DNA from: an uncultured Paracoccaceae bacterium
Lineage (GTDB): Bacteria; Pseudomonadota; Alphaproteobacteria; Rhodobacterales; Rhodobacteraceae
NCBI GenBank assembly: GCA_937927675.1
Contig: CALBSG010000155.1
Coordinates: 1 to 23,935, forward strand
Direction of reading: 5' to 3'
DNA: 23,935 nt
The notes under the pieces were generated by a model. The model was not told the origin of the DNA and did not search any database. It saw only the letters and a list, made by a program, of their open reading frames with translations. This document shows positions 16,088-22,842 of the stretch, piece by piece. How positions within the stretch are numbered: position 1 is the first letter of the stretch; the number at the start of each line of letters is the position of its first letter. The translations under genes and the position numbers were made by a program.

Positions 16088-16116
16088 TTGCAGCATTTCC
16101 CCCATCTTAGCGCTAA
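16088..16116 (+). promoter_or_regulatory. Candidate promoter for the DUF1127/sRNA unit (proximal)
   Basis: TTGCAG (16088-16093) and CGCTAA (16111-16116) are separated by 17 bases, giving a start near 16123 and a leader of about 58 bases. Alternative sigma control is plausible from the R. sphaeroides parallel but cannot be shown here. Confidence 0.3.
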
Positions 16117-16120
16117 CGAA

Positions 16121-16158
16121 ACGAAGCTGATGATGTGAGCAGTCGCGACGAGCTTCGT
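16121..16158 (+). repeat. 8-bp inverted repeat in the DUF1127 leader
   Basis: ACGAAGCT (16121-16128) pairs perfectly with AGCTTCGT (16151-16158) across 22 bases, ending 12 bases before the GAGG ribosome site. It could form a leader hairpin affecting translation or mRNA stability. Confidence 0.45.
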
Positions 16159-16180
16159 AAAACCGAAAGTAGAGGCCATC

Positions 16181-16399
16181 ATGGCATATGTGAATTCCAC
16201 CTACCGCGCCGAGGCTGTATCGCTTCGTGATCTGATCGCGCACCCTCTGGCCGCGATCCAACTGATGGCCCAGCGCCGCCGCGTCTATGTGCAGACCGTG
16301 GCAGAGCTTCAGGCGCTGTCGGACCGCGATCTGGCCGATCTGGGCCTGCATCGCTCGATGATTTCTGCCGTCGCCAAGGATGCGGCTTACGGCAAGTAA
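16181..16399 (+). CDS. Small DUF1127 protein (CcaF1-like probable RNA-binding protein)
   Basis: This 72-residue basic protein has its DUF1127 motif at about 38-72: TVAELQALSDRDLADLGLHRSMI, ending in a short tail. DUF1127 proteins are small Arg-rich proteins; R. sphaeroides CcaF1 (RSP_6037) binds RNA and affects sRNA maturation and RNA turnover. The ATG has GAGG six bases upstream. The decisive context is downstream: ten bases after the stop begins an array of CCTCCTCCC-loop hairpins, the same arrangement as RSP_6037 followed by CcsR1-4. I infer that protein and RNAs share one transcript and that the protein may bind or help process the RNAs. Orthology is inferred from layout and size. Confidence 0.85.
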   Translation: MAYVNSTYRAEAVSLRDLIAHPLAAIQLMAQRRRVYVQTVAELQALSDRDLADLGLHRSMISAVAKDAAYGK

Positions 16400-16408
16400 G
16401 AACCCTGA

Positions 16409-16488
16409 GGGGGCCACTCCTCCCAAATCTTGGCCCCTATCAAGGCGCGGCGGCGCCGATCCTCCTCCCCGGCCCGCCGCCTTTTTAT
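16409..16488 (+). ncRNA. CcsR/cuckoo-type sRNA unit 1 (two hairpins)
   Basis: Hairpin A pairs GGGGCCA (16410-16416) with TGGCCCC (16431-16437); its 14-base loop holds CTCCTCCC (16417-16424). Hairpin B pairs GGCGGCG (16449-16455) with CGCCGCC (16475-16481); its loop holds CCTCCTCCCC (16461-16470), and a T tract follows. Two hairpins with anti-Shine-Dalgarno-like loops are the defining architecture of cuckoo RNAs. This unit is the most diverged of the four and lacks the linker motif shared by units 2-4. Confidence 0.7.
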
Positions 16489-16489
16489 T
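16449..16489 (+). terminator. Intrinsic terminator whose loop carries CCTCCTCCC
   Basis: A 7-bp GC stem (16449-16455 with 16475-16481) is directly followed by TTTTTATT (16482-16489). It is a convincing Rho-independent terminator for the DUF1127 gene, 50 bases after its stop, and at the same time the second hairpin of sRNA unit 1. Units 2-4 would need read-through or another promoter. Confidence 0.75.
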
Positions 16490-16497
16490 CCCTTCGA

Positions 16498-16570
16498 CCG
16501 GCCCTCTCCTCCTCCCTCGGGCCGTTCGGATCAGCGGCACCCCCTCTCCTCCTCCCTCGGGGGTGTCGCG
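16498..16570 (+). ncRNA. CcsR/cuckoo-type sRNA unit 2 (two hairpins)
   Basis: Hairpin A pairs CGGCCC (16499-16504) with GGGCCG (16519-16524). Hairpin B has an 11-bp stem (16534-16544 with 16559-16569, one G-T pair). Both loops are the identical 14 bases TCTCCTCCTCCCTC, with CCTCCTCCC at 16508-16516 and 16548-16556. The linker begins TTCGG. Stems differ in sequence but keep pairing, which supports selection on RNA structure. Confidence 0.82.
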
Positions 16571-16587
16571 CCCGAAATTGTTTACCG

Positions 16588-16656
16588 ACTGACCCTTTCT
16601 CCTCCCTCGGGGTCGTTCGGCAGGGCGGTGGTTCTTCCTCCCTTGAACCCCCGCCA
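16588..16656 (+). ncRNA. CcsR/cuckoo-type sRNA unit 3 (two hairpins, degenerate loops)
   Basis: Hairpin A pairs GACCC (16591-16595) with GGGTC (16610-16614), plus a T-G closing pair, around a 12-base loop with CTCCTCCC (16599-16606). Hairpin B has a 5-bp stem (16624-16628 with 16651-16655), a mismatch, then five more pairs (16630-16634 with 16645-16649). Its loop TTCCTCCCTT keeps only CCTCCC. The linker TTCGG matches unit 2. The shortened loop motif suggests drift or a different target range. Confidence 0.75.
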
Positions 16657-16664
16657 CACCATCC

Positions 16665-16739
16665 GCTGGCCCTCTCCTCCTCCCTCGGGCCATACGGAAA
16701 CGCGGCGACCCCTCTCCTCCTCCCTCGGGGTCGCCGCAT
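16665..16739 (+). ncRNA. CcsR/cuckoo-type sRNA unit 4 (two hairpins)
   Basis: Hairpin A pairs TGGCCC (16667-16672) with GGGCCA (16687-16692). Hairpin B is a perfect 11-bp stem (16702-16712 with 16727-16737). Both loops are again TCTCCTCCTCCCTC (motif at 16676-16684 and 16716-16724). The linker TACGG resembles units 2 and 3. No T tract follows, so the 3' end is likely made by processing, or transcription continues into benE. Confidence 0.82.
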
Positions 16740-16805
16740 CTCCACCCTCCCTGCTCTTGCAACCCCCGCGCCGCGTCGCGATAGTCGCCCGAAAAGGGGA
16801 CTGTC

Positions 16806-17948
16806 ATGCGGGCATCTGTGATTTCTTCGGCGCTGGTGGCCGCTTTGGTTGGCTATGGCTCAACCATCGCGCTGGTCCTTTCGGCCGCGGCGGCGGTCGG
16901 GGCGACAGCCGAACAAACCGGATCATGGGTCTTTGCCATCTGCCTTGCTAAGGCCATTGGATCGGCCTTGCTGTCGGTCTGGACGCGGGTGCCGGTGGTT
17001 CTGGCGTGGTCGACACCGGGCGCCGCGCTGATTGCCGCAACATCCGGAATTTCCATGCCTGAGGCCGTTGGCGCCTTTGTGTTGACGGGTGTCCTGATTG
17101 CCCTGACAGGCGCGATCAGCCCGCTGGGCCGGCTGGTGGCCCGAATTCCGGATGGCATTGCCGCCGGGATGTTGGCCGGCGTTTTGCTGCCCTTCTGCCT
17201 GAAGGGCGCCGGGGCCGCGCAGGCGCTGCCCATGCTGGTCTTTCCCATGGTGGCCGTCTTTGCCCTTGTGCGGTTAAAGAATCCGGCGCTGGCGGTTCTG
17301 GCGGCCTTGGCCTTGGGTCTGGTGCTGGCCTTTGGTCTTGGGCAGGCCTTGTGGCCCACGCTGCGCCTTCCCCTACCCCAGCCGACATTCATCCTGCCCG
17401 AGATGCGGCTGGATGTGCTTTTGGGTCTTGGATTGCCCCTCTACCTTGTCACCATGGCGTCGCAGAACCTGCCCGGCTTTGCCACGCTGCGCGCCCATGG
17501 CTATGAGCCGCCCGTGCGGGCGGGCTTGCTGACAACCGGGGGGCTTTCGGCATTGTCGGGGCTGTTCGGGGCGCACACCATCTCGATGGCGGCCATCACT
17601 GCCGCGATCTGCATGGGACCAGACACCCACCCCGACGCAGGCCAGCGCTGGAAAGCGGGGCTGGTTTATGCCGGGTTCTGGGCGGCCTTGGGCCTGTTCA
17701 GCCCGGCGATCCTGTCGGTGCTGACCGCCCTGCCGCCCGCGCTGATGGTCGCGCTGGTGGCGCTGGCCCTTCTTGGCCCGCTGATGGGGGCGGCGACGGG
17801 TGCCTTTGCCGCCGCTGACACCCGGTTTGCCGCGACGGTGACGCTGGTCGTCACGGCCAGCGGGGTCGCCGCCTTTGGCATCGGCGCGGCGTTCTGGGGC
17901 TTGGTTGCGGGATTGACGGTTCAGGGACTGGAAAAACTCCGCACCTGA
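16806..17948 (+). CDS. benE: BenE family transporter (benzoate/H+ symporter-like)
   Basis: This 380-residue integral membrane protein has about eleven to twelve hydrophobic segments over its whole length. It has BenE-type features: a first helix with ALVGYGSTIALVLSAA, VVLAWSTPGAALIA (about 59-72), RIPDGIAAGMLAGVLLPF, and SGLFGAHTISMAAITAAICMG (about 251-271). The BenE family (PF03594; E. coli YdcO) is named for a benzoate importer, but most members have untested substrates, and no benzoate-degradation gene is visible nearby. The ATG has AAGGGGA upstream. The start lies 68 bases after the last sRNA hairpin on the same strand, so read-through from the array is possible. Confidence 0.88.
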   Translation: MRASVISSALVAALVGYGSTIALVLSAAAAVGATAEQTGSWVFAICLAKAIGSALLSVWTRVPVVLAWSTPGAALIAATSGISMPEAVGAFVLTGVLIALTGAISPLGRLVARIPDGIAAGMLAGVLLPFCLKGAGAAQALPMLVFPMVAVFALVRLKNPALAVLAALALGLVLAFGLGQALWPTLRLPLPQPTFILPEMRLDVLLGLGLPLYLVTMASQNLPGFATLRAHGYEPPVRAGLLTTGGLSALSGLFGAHTISMAAITAAICMGPDTHPDAGQRWKAGLVYAGFWAALGLFSPAILSVLTALPPALMVALVALALLGPLMGAATGAFAAADTRFAATVTLVVTASGVAAFGIGAAFWGLVAGLTVQGLEKLRT

Positions 17949-17972
17949 CCGCCCTCCGCGTCGGTTTCGCCG

Positions 17973-18025
17973 CTCGTCGAGGTTTCCCGCGACGAGAAGC
18001 CGAAGGCGCCTAAGGAGAGGCGCTT
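17973..18025. terminator. Paired hairpins between convergent benE and mttB-like genes
   Basis: CTCGTCG (17973-17979) pairs with CGACGAG (17990-17996). A second, weaker stem pairs GCGCC (18006-18010) with GGCGC (18019-18023). They occupy the short convergent gap and probably serve as a bidirectional transcription or mRNA 3'-end barrier. Neither has a T tract. Confidence 0.4.
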
Positions 18026-19586
18026 AGAAATCGGTCGGCGCCCCGCCCTCTTGCTTGCGCTTGGCGACGAAGCGGCGCAGTTCTTCCTGATGATCGCCAT
18101 TCATGGCGGGGGCCTCAAACTCAGCCATGATCTGCTTGTAGATCCGATGTGCGCGTTCGGGCGTCCATTGTGACCCATCCGCCTGCCACGCCTCATAGTT
18201 CCGCCAATCGCTGACGAAGGGCTGGTAAAACGCCGACTGATAGCGGTCCTGCGTGTGCTGGCAGCCAAAGTAGTGGCCCCCTGCCCCAACCTCTTTGATG
18301 GCATCAAAAGCGATGTCGTCAGGCGTCGTGGCCCAGATCGGATCCTCAAAATAGCGCTGGATCATTTGCAGCACTTCGCAGTCCATGATGAACTTTTCAG
18401 GCGACGCGATCAGCCCGCCTTCCAGCCAGCCTGCCGCGTGATAGACCATGTTGGTCCGGCTTTGCACCGCAGCCCAAAGGCTGTTCGAGGTTTCCCACAT
18501 CGACTGGCCATCCGGCACGTTGGCCGCGCAGACGCCCGACGACCGCAACGGCACCTTGTAATGACGCACCATCTGGCCGGTCATTTGGGTCGCGCGCATG
18601 TATTCCGGGGTGCCAAAAGCAGGCGCGCCCGATTTCATGTCAACGTTCGAGGTAAAGGTGCCCAGCGCAATCGGGCAACCGGGATTGACATATTGCAGCA
18701 GGGCGGCCGCGGCGAGCCCTTCGGCCATCGACAGCGCCACCGCGCCCGACATGGTGACAGGCGCCATCGCACCGGCCAACGTGAAGGGGGTGATAACCAC
18801 GGGCTGACCGCGCCGCGCCAGACGCAGTGCGCCATCCAGCATCGGGAAATCGTGTTTCAACGGCGAAACCGAGTTGATGTTGGTATACATCCGGGGCTTG
18901 GCGTCGAATTCCGCATGCGAAAGGCCGCCCGCGATGCGGACCATCTCCATCACATCCTCGACCCGCTCGGCTCCCAAACTGTAGGCATGCACGACCTTGT
19001 CCGTCAGCGTCAGCTTTTCGTAAAGGCAATCAAGGTGACGGACAGAGGCGTGGATGTCCACCGGCTCCACCGGGTAGCCGCCCGCGATATGGATGCAGTT
19101 GAAATACTGCGTCAGCTTCATGAATTCCTTGAACGTCTCGAAATCACCCGAGCGTTTACCCCGCTCCAGATCCCAAGCGTTCGGCGGCGAGGAGACGTTG
19201 ACGAACAGCATATGCTTGCCGCCCATCACCACCTCGCGCTCGGGGTTGCGCGGGGTGATGGTGAAGGTTTCGGGCGCATGGCCCAGCATTTCCATCACGA
19301 AATCTTCGTCCATGCGGACATTCTCGCCGGTGACCTTGCAGCCGGCCTTTTTCAAAAGCGAAATCGCCTCGGGGTTCAAGAACTCGATGCCGATCTCTTT
19401 CAGGATGCGCATCGTGCCTTTGTGGATCGCCTGCACGCCATCGGCATCCAGCGGTTCAATCGGCCGGTCGGGGTTGACCGGAATGCGCCATGGCATCTGG
19501 TCGATGGCCGCCGAACCCGCACGGGTCTTGTTGCCAGCCCGGCCCCCGGCGCGCGTGCGCTTGCGTCCTGCGGTGTCATCGGTCAT
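18024..19586 (-). CDS. MttB superfamily (trimethylamine methyltransferase family) corrinoid methyltransferase
   Basis: The 520-residue product matches the MttB superfamily, TIM-barrel enzymes that move a methyl group from a quaternary or tertiary amine to a corrinoid protein. The frame is uninterrupted, so there is no in-frame amber codon for pyrrolysine. It therefore belongs with the non-Pyl members, some of which act on glycine betaine and similar compounds. Visible features are the N-terminal helix around IHKGTMRILKEIGIEFL, VNVSSPPNAWD, the GGYPVEPVDIHASV region, and TNINSVSPL. No corrinoid protein or reductase gene is in the window, so substrate and partner are unknown. The ATG at 19586 has GGGGATCAAG upstream. 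The first 30 residues are Arg/Gly/Thr-rich. Confidence 0.88.
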   Translation of the reverse strand: MTDDTAGRKRTRAGGRAGNKTRAGSAAIDQMPWRIPVNPDRPIEPLDADGVQAIHKGTMRILKEIGIEFLNPEAISLLKKAGCKVTGENVRMDEDFVMEMLGHAPETFTITPRNPEREVVMGGKHMLFVNVSSPPNAWDLERGKRSGDFETFKEFMKLTQYFNCIHIAGGYPVEPVDIHASVRHLDCLYEKLTLTDKVVHAYSLGAERVEDVMEMVRIAGGLSHAEFDAKPRMYTNINSVSPLKHDFPMLDGALRLARRGQPVVITPFTLAGAMAPVTMSGAVALSMAEGLAAAALLQYVNPGCPIALGTFTSNVDMKSGAPAFGTPEYMRATQMTGQMVRHYKVPLRSSGVCAANVPDGQSMWETSNSLWAAVQSRTNMVYHAAGWLEGGLIASPEKFIMDCEVLQMIQRYFEDPIWATTPDDIAFDAIKEVGAGGHYFGCQHTQDRYQSAFYQPFVSDWRNYEAWQADGSQWTPERAHRIYKQIMAEFEAPAMNGDHQEELRRFVAKRKQEGGAPTDF

Positions 19587-19700
19587 CTTGATCCCCATCT
19601 TGGCCGCCCGCAGTCGGGCTTTTGCCAAGGATGGCCGAAACCTCGACCGCGCGCGAACCAGATCAGCGACATTTTTTGTCGTTTTTGACGCGCGAACGGA

Positions 19701-20399
19701 CTAGAGCCTGCGTTGTGCGTCGATCCAGACCCCAAGATGACTGATATCGGGCAAAACCACATCGGCGTGGGGGGCCAGTTCGGCAGCCTCGGCAATGCCG
19801 GTCAGGACCGCCGCACGCTTCATCCCCGCAGCCAGTCCCGCATGCAGATCGTGCAGACTGTCGCCAACCATAACAACGCGCGACGGGTCGACCCCGACCC
19901 GACCGGCAAAGGCCAGAAGTTGCCCCGGCGCAGGTTTGCCGCCCCAACCAGAATCGCAACCTGCCACGAAGTCGAACAGATCCAATACGCCTGCCCCCGC
20001 CAGATGTGCCCGCGCGGGCGCTTCAGTATCATTTGTTGCAAGGCCCAACTTCAGGCCGCGCGCCTTCAGCGCCGTGAACACCTGATGCAAGGGCGCGGCC
20101 GGGGCCTGCGGGGCGGTTTCGGAAAGTTCGGATAACACATCCAGAAGATAGCCCTTATCCATCCCCGGCACGAAACCATGCAGGATGTCCACCAATTCCG
20201 GCGTCGTCGAGGCGATCACCGGGCTGGATTTTTCGAAATGCCCCGTCGCAGGATCATAGCCCAACACCTGCCCCATCGCCCCCGGATCGGCACCGTGACC
20301 GGCCAGAAAGTCCATCGCCCGCGCCGTCCATCCGCCCCATGTGGCGCGAAAATCAAAAAGCGTGCCGTCCTTGTCGAAGATTGCTGCGTCGATCATCAT
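19701..20399 (-). CDS. HAD superfamily phosphatase (phosphoglycolate phosphatase-like)
   Basis: This 232-residue protein has the HAD motifs in order. FDKDGTLFD carries the nucleophile D9 and acid/base D11. LATND (T122) is motif II, GGKPAPG (K155) is motif III, and VGDSLHD (D180, D184) binds Mg2+. A helical cap between motifs I and II places it with subfamily I (Gph-like) phosphatases. The substrate could be phosphoglycolate or another small phosphate ester. Two adjacent ATGs (20399 and 20396) follow a G-rich site (ACGGGGG). It lies 35 bp after the DUF3572 gene and 114 bp before the mttB-like gene, so it is probably co-transcribed with DUF3572. Confidence 0.88.
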   Translation of the reverse strand: MMIDAAIFDKDGTLFDFRATWGGWTARAMDFLAGHGADPGAMGQVLGYDPATGHFEKSSPVIASTTPELVDILHGFVPGMDKGYLLDVLSELSETAPQAPAAPLHQVFTALKARGLKLGLATNDTEAPARAHLAGAGVLDLFDFVAGCDSGWGGKPAPGQLLAFAGRVGVDPSRVVMVGDSLHDLHAGLAAGMKRAAVLTGIAEAAELAPHADVVLPDISHLGVWIDAQRRL

Positions 20400-20434
20400 G
20401 CCCCCGTTTTTGGCAGCATGGCGCGGCCGACGGC

Positions 20435-20719
20435 TCAGGTCCAGTGCGGATCGCGCCCGCCCGGCAGGCCTTGTCGGGCCTCTCCCAGCGCGGTGGGGGG
20501 CAGATCAAGCGCACGGGTGCAGGCCAGCACGCGGTCATCCGTCTCCAAAAGGTAGTCCACCAGCGCCGCAAGAAAATGCGGATCGCGCGCCAGACGCCCC
20601 AGATCGCCAGAGGATGCGCCAGAAGCGTTAAGGAATCCCCCCAACTCGTCGGGCTGGCCAAGCAGCCAGCCGAGGGCCTGCAGGGCCAATATTTCAGCGG
20701 ATTCTTGCCGATTCACCAT
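20435..20719 (-). CDS. DUF3572 family protein
   Basis: This 94-residue, probably all-helical soluble protein (AEILALQALGWLLGQPDELGGFLNASG at 8-34) fits DUF3572, a short alphaproteobacterial family of unknown function. The ATG at 20719 has GGGGA five bases upstream. It is divergent from the diguanylate cyclase gene, an adjacency I recall from Rhodobacterales genomes. No catalytic motif is visible. Confidence 0.75.
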   Translation of the reverse strand: MVNRQESAEILALQALGWLLGQPDELGGFLNASGASSGDLGRLARDPHFLAALVDYLLETDDRVLACTRALDLPPTALGEARQGLPGGRDPHWT

Positions 20720-20900
20720 TTTTCCCCAGACTTATTCACAGAAAAGAGAAGGATTTGAACACTTCTGTTACCCAATTGGAAAGGATTCCTTAACCACTTG
20801 GTAGGCAAAGTGAAGACACGATCCGCATCATACACAGTGAGCCTTTTTGGGCCCCAGCGTTGCCGAAGCGGACGGGGAACTCGAAACAGGCTTGGGGAAG
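20720..20900. promoter_or_regulatory. Divergent promoter region with DnaA-box-like and CtrA-like words
   Basis: TTATTCACA (20732-20740) differs from the DnaA box TTATCCACA at one base. TTAAC at 20790 followed by GTAG at 20801 is a half-matching CtrA-type site (TTAA-N7-TTAA). The region is visibly more AT-rich than its surroundings. These words could connect the divergent genes to the cell cycle, but single degenerate sites occur often by chance. Confidence 0.3.
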
Positions 20901-22316
20901 ATGGGCGGCAAGGTTCTCATTGTTGATGATGTAGCGACCAATCGCATCGTCATGAAGGTCAAACTGACCGCAGCGGGTTATCTGCCCGAGGTGGCGGGGG
21001 ATGGGAAAACCTGCCTTGCACTGGCCAAGGCGTCTCCGCCCGATCTGATCTTGCTGGATTGCATGCTGCCCGACATGCCCGGTGCCGATGTGCTGCGCCG
21101 CCTGCGCGCCGATCCCGTGACACGCAACATTCCGATCGTTGTTTTCTCTGCCAGCCAAGCCACCGATTGCCGGGTTGAGGCGTTTCGCGCCGGGGCAGAT
21201 GATTTTCTGGTGAAACCGCTGGATGACCAGACGCTGATGGCCCGGATCCGCAGCCTTGTTCGCGCCAATGAAACGCTTTCCGCGCTTGGCAGTGATCTCG
21301 GGTCTGATTTTGGCGGAACCGCCAGCAGGCTCCCGGCTTTTGGTCTGGCCGAAAAGCCCAGCCTCTATCAAGGCCCTGGCACGGTTGCCCTGATCCTGCA
21401 GCACCCCGAAACCACCTTGTCGCTGCGCCGTCATCTGGCAGGAAGACTTGGCGGAAAAATCGTGGTGATGAGCCCAGAAGAAGCCTTGTCTCAGGGGCAG
21501 AATAGCCAGCCGGTTGCCGACCTTTTTGTGATCGACGCCGACCTTGATATTCAAGGTGGCGGATTGCGCCTGATGTCGGATCTGCGCAGCCGAGCTACCA
21601 CACGCAACGCCGCCTTTGTGATGTTTCGCAGCGCCAAAAGCACGGCCTCGGCGGCCATCGCCTTTGACCTTGGGGCCAATGACATCGTCAGCCCAACAAC
21701 CCCGGCCGACGAACTTGCGCTGCGGCTGCAACGCCTGTTGGCCATCAAATCCCAAAGTGACCAGCTGCGCGCCTCGGTCCGCAACGGGTTGCGGCTGGCG
21801 GTGATTGATCCGCTGACAGGTCTGCACAACCGGCGCTACGGCTTGGCGCAACTGCAAGCGATTGCGGAAAGCGCCCGTGCAAATGGCGCGATGTTTGCGG
21901 TGTTGGTGGCGGATATCGACCGGTTCAAATCGGTCAATGACCACTTCGGCCATGCCGCGGGCGATGCGGTGCTGGTCGAAGTGGCCCAGCGCCTGCGGCA
22001 AAACCTGCGGGCAGGCGATCTGGTCGCGCGCATCGGGGGGGAGGAATTCCTGATCGCGCTGCCGAACATCGCCCTGCCCGAGGCCCGACTTATCGCCGAG
22101 CGGCTTTGCACGGTGATGGCCGAGCACCCCTTCCACCTGAACGCCACACAAGACCTGCCGGTGACCCTGTCCATCGGTCTGGCGATTTCGGAGGCGGGCG
22201 AACTGCCGGCCCATGTCGAGACCGTGACAGATATCTTTGACCGGGCAGACCGGGCGCTACTGCGGGCCAAGACCGCCGGGCGCAATCAGGTAACGATCAG
22301 CCGCGCCGCCGCCTGA
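20901..22316 (+). CDS. pleD: PleD-like diguanylate cyclase response regulator (REC-REC-GGDEF)
   Basis: The 471-residue product has two receiver domains and a cyclase domain. REC1 (about 3-118) has the acid pair D9/D10, phospho-acceptor D53 (in LLDCMLPDMP) and K105. REC2 (about 160-280) is degenerate and probably an adaptor. The GGDEF domain (about 300-468) has DPLTGLHNRR, VADIDRFKSVND and the active-site GGEEF (379-383). An RxxD inhibitory site (R370-D373) lies exactly five residues upstream. The enzyme should make c-di-GMP after phosphorylation-driven dimerisation and be product-inhibited, as in Caulobacter PleD. The ATG at 20901 begins right at REC1; a TTG frame to 20847 adds an unlikely tail. 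No cognate kinase is in the window. Confidence 0.9.
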   Translation: MGGKVLIVDDVATNRIVMKVKLTAAGYLPEVAGDGKTCLALAKASPPDLILLDCMLPDMPGADVLRRLRADPVTRNIPIVVFSASQATDCRVEAFRAGADDFLVKPLDDQTLMARIRSLVRANETLSALGSDLGSDFGGTASRLPAFGLAEKPSLYQGPGTVALILQHPETTLSLRRHLAGRLGGKIVVMSPEEALSQGQNSQPVADLFVIDADLDIQGGGLRLMSDLRSRATTRNAAFVMFRSAKSTASAAIAFDLGANDIVSPTTPADELALRLQRLLAIKSQSDQLRASVRNGLRLAVIDPLTGLHNRRYGLAQLQAIAESARANGAMFAVLVADIDRFKSVNDHFGHAAGDAVLVEVAQRLRQNLRAGDLVARIGGEEFLIALPNIALPEARLIAERLCTVMAEHPFHLNATQDLPVTLSIGLAISEAGELPAHVETVTDIFDRADRALLRAKTAGRNQVTISRAAA

Positions 22317-22323
22317 GGCGGTT

Positions 22324-22842
22324 TCAGTCGCGAGGCGCGTCCCGGTCCTCACGGTCCTTGTGATGATGCAGGCCCGCCTCCAGCCGATCTGCAAAGGCGC
22401 GGCGTTCGTCGGCGGGCATTGCGGCGATGAAATCTTGCAACAGGCCTTGTCCCAGCTGCAACTGGTGTTCCATCCGCTCGTGCTGCGCCTCCATCCGATT
22501 GCGGAACGCGGCCCCGTCAAAGGGCTCGGCGCGCAGAAGGCCCAAAAGCGCTTGCATATCCTCGTGCATCAGGCGGCGCGTTTCGCGGATCTCGGGCGCT
22601 TTTTCAAACAGGGCACGCCGCAATTCCTTGCGGTCTTCGGGGCGCAAAGCCTCGGTATAGGGGCCGAAGCCCAGATCGCGCACCATGGCCCCGCGCATCC
22701 CAGGCCCGTCGCGCAGCATCACTCCGGCAACCAGCCCCAGAACCGCCAAATTGACAGCGACCGACAGCGCAAGCGCGATACGCAAACCTTTACCCGAATT
22801 GGGCTTTACAACGGATTGGGTGTCCATGGGGGGGGGCGTCAT
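22324..22842 (-). CDS. Periplasmic metal-sensor-like protein (CnrX/ZraP-type, Metal_resist)
   Basis: This 172-residue protein has one N-terminal TM anchor (about 20-43) and a helical, charged periplasmic domain. His, Met and Glu residues cluster in MHEDM (92-96), RMEAQHERMEH (116-126) and HHHK near the C-terminus. This is the pattern of the heavy-metal sensor / LTXXQ group, in which paired helical hairpins bind metal or sense envelope damage. The ATG at 22842 overlaps the upstream gene's TGA (TGATG), with GAGG seven bases before it. A GTG at 22845 and an ATG at 22827 are alternatives. As third gene after an ECF sigma and a one-TM protein it probably acts as the sensor. Metal specificity cannot be read. 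Confidence 0.75.
   Translation of the reverse strand: MTPPPMDTQSVVKPNSGKGLRIALALSVAVNLAVLGLVAGVMLRDGPGMRGAMVRDLGFGPYTEALRPEDRKELRRALFEKAPEIRETRRLMHEDMQALLGLLRAEPFDGAAFRNRMEAQHERMEHQLQLGQGLLQDFIAAMPADERRAFADRLEAGLHHHKDREDRDAPRD

Noticed and set aside
16417..16724. CRISPR array
   Set aside because: The repeats are short (9-14 bases), each sits inside its own different stem, spacing is irregular, and no cas gene is present.
16016..16807. 263-residue minus-strand frame and other frames across the hairpin array
   Set aside because: The proteins are low-complexity repeats such as RGRRRG that simply translate the repeated CCTCCTCCCTC loops. The hairpins and identical loops are better explained as RNA.
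19667..19690. Terminator between the HAD and mttB-like genes
   Set aside because: The CGACA/TGTCG stem is only 5 bp with an all-T loop, and the following T run is on the plus strand where no gene ends.
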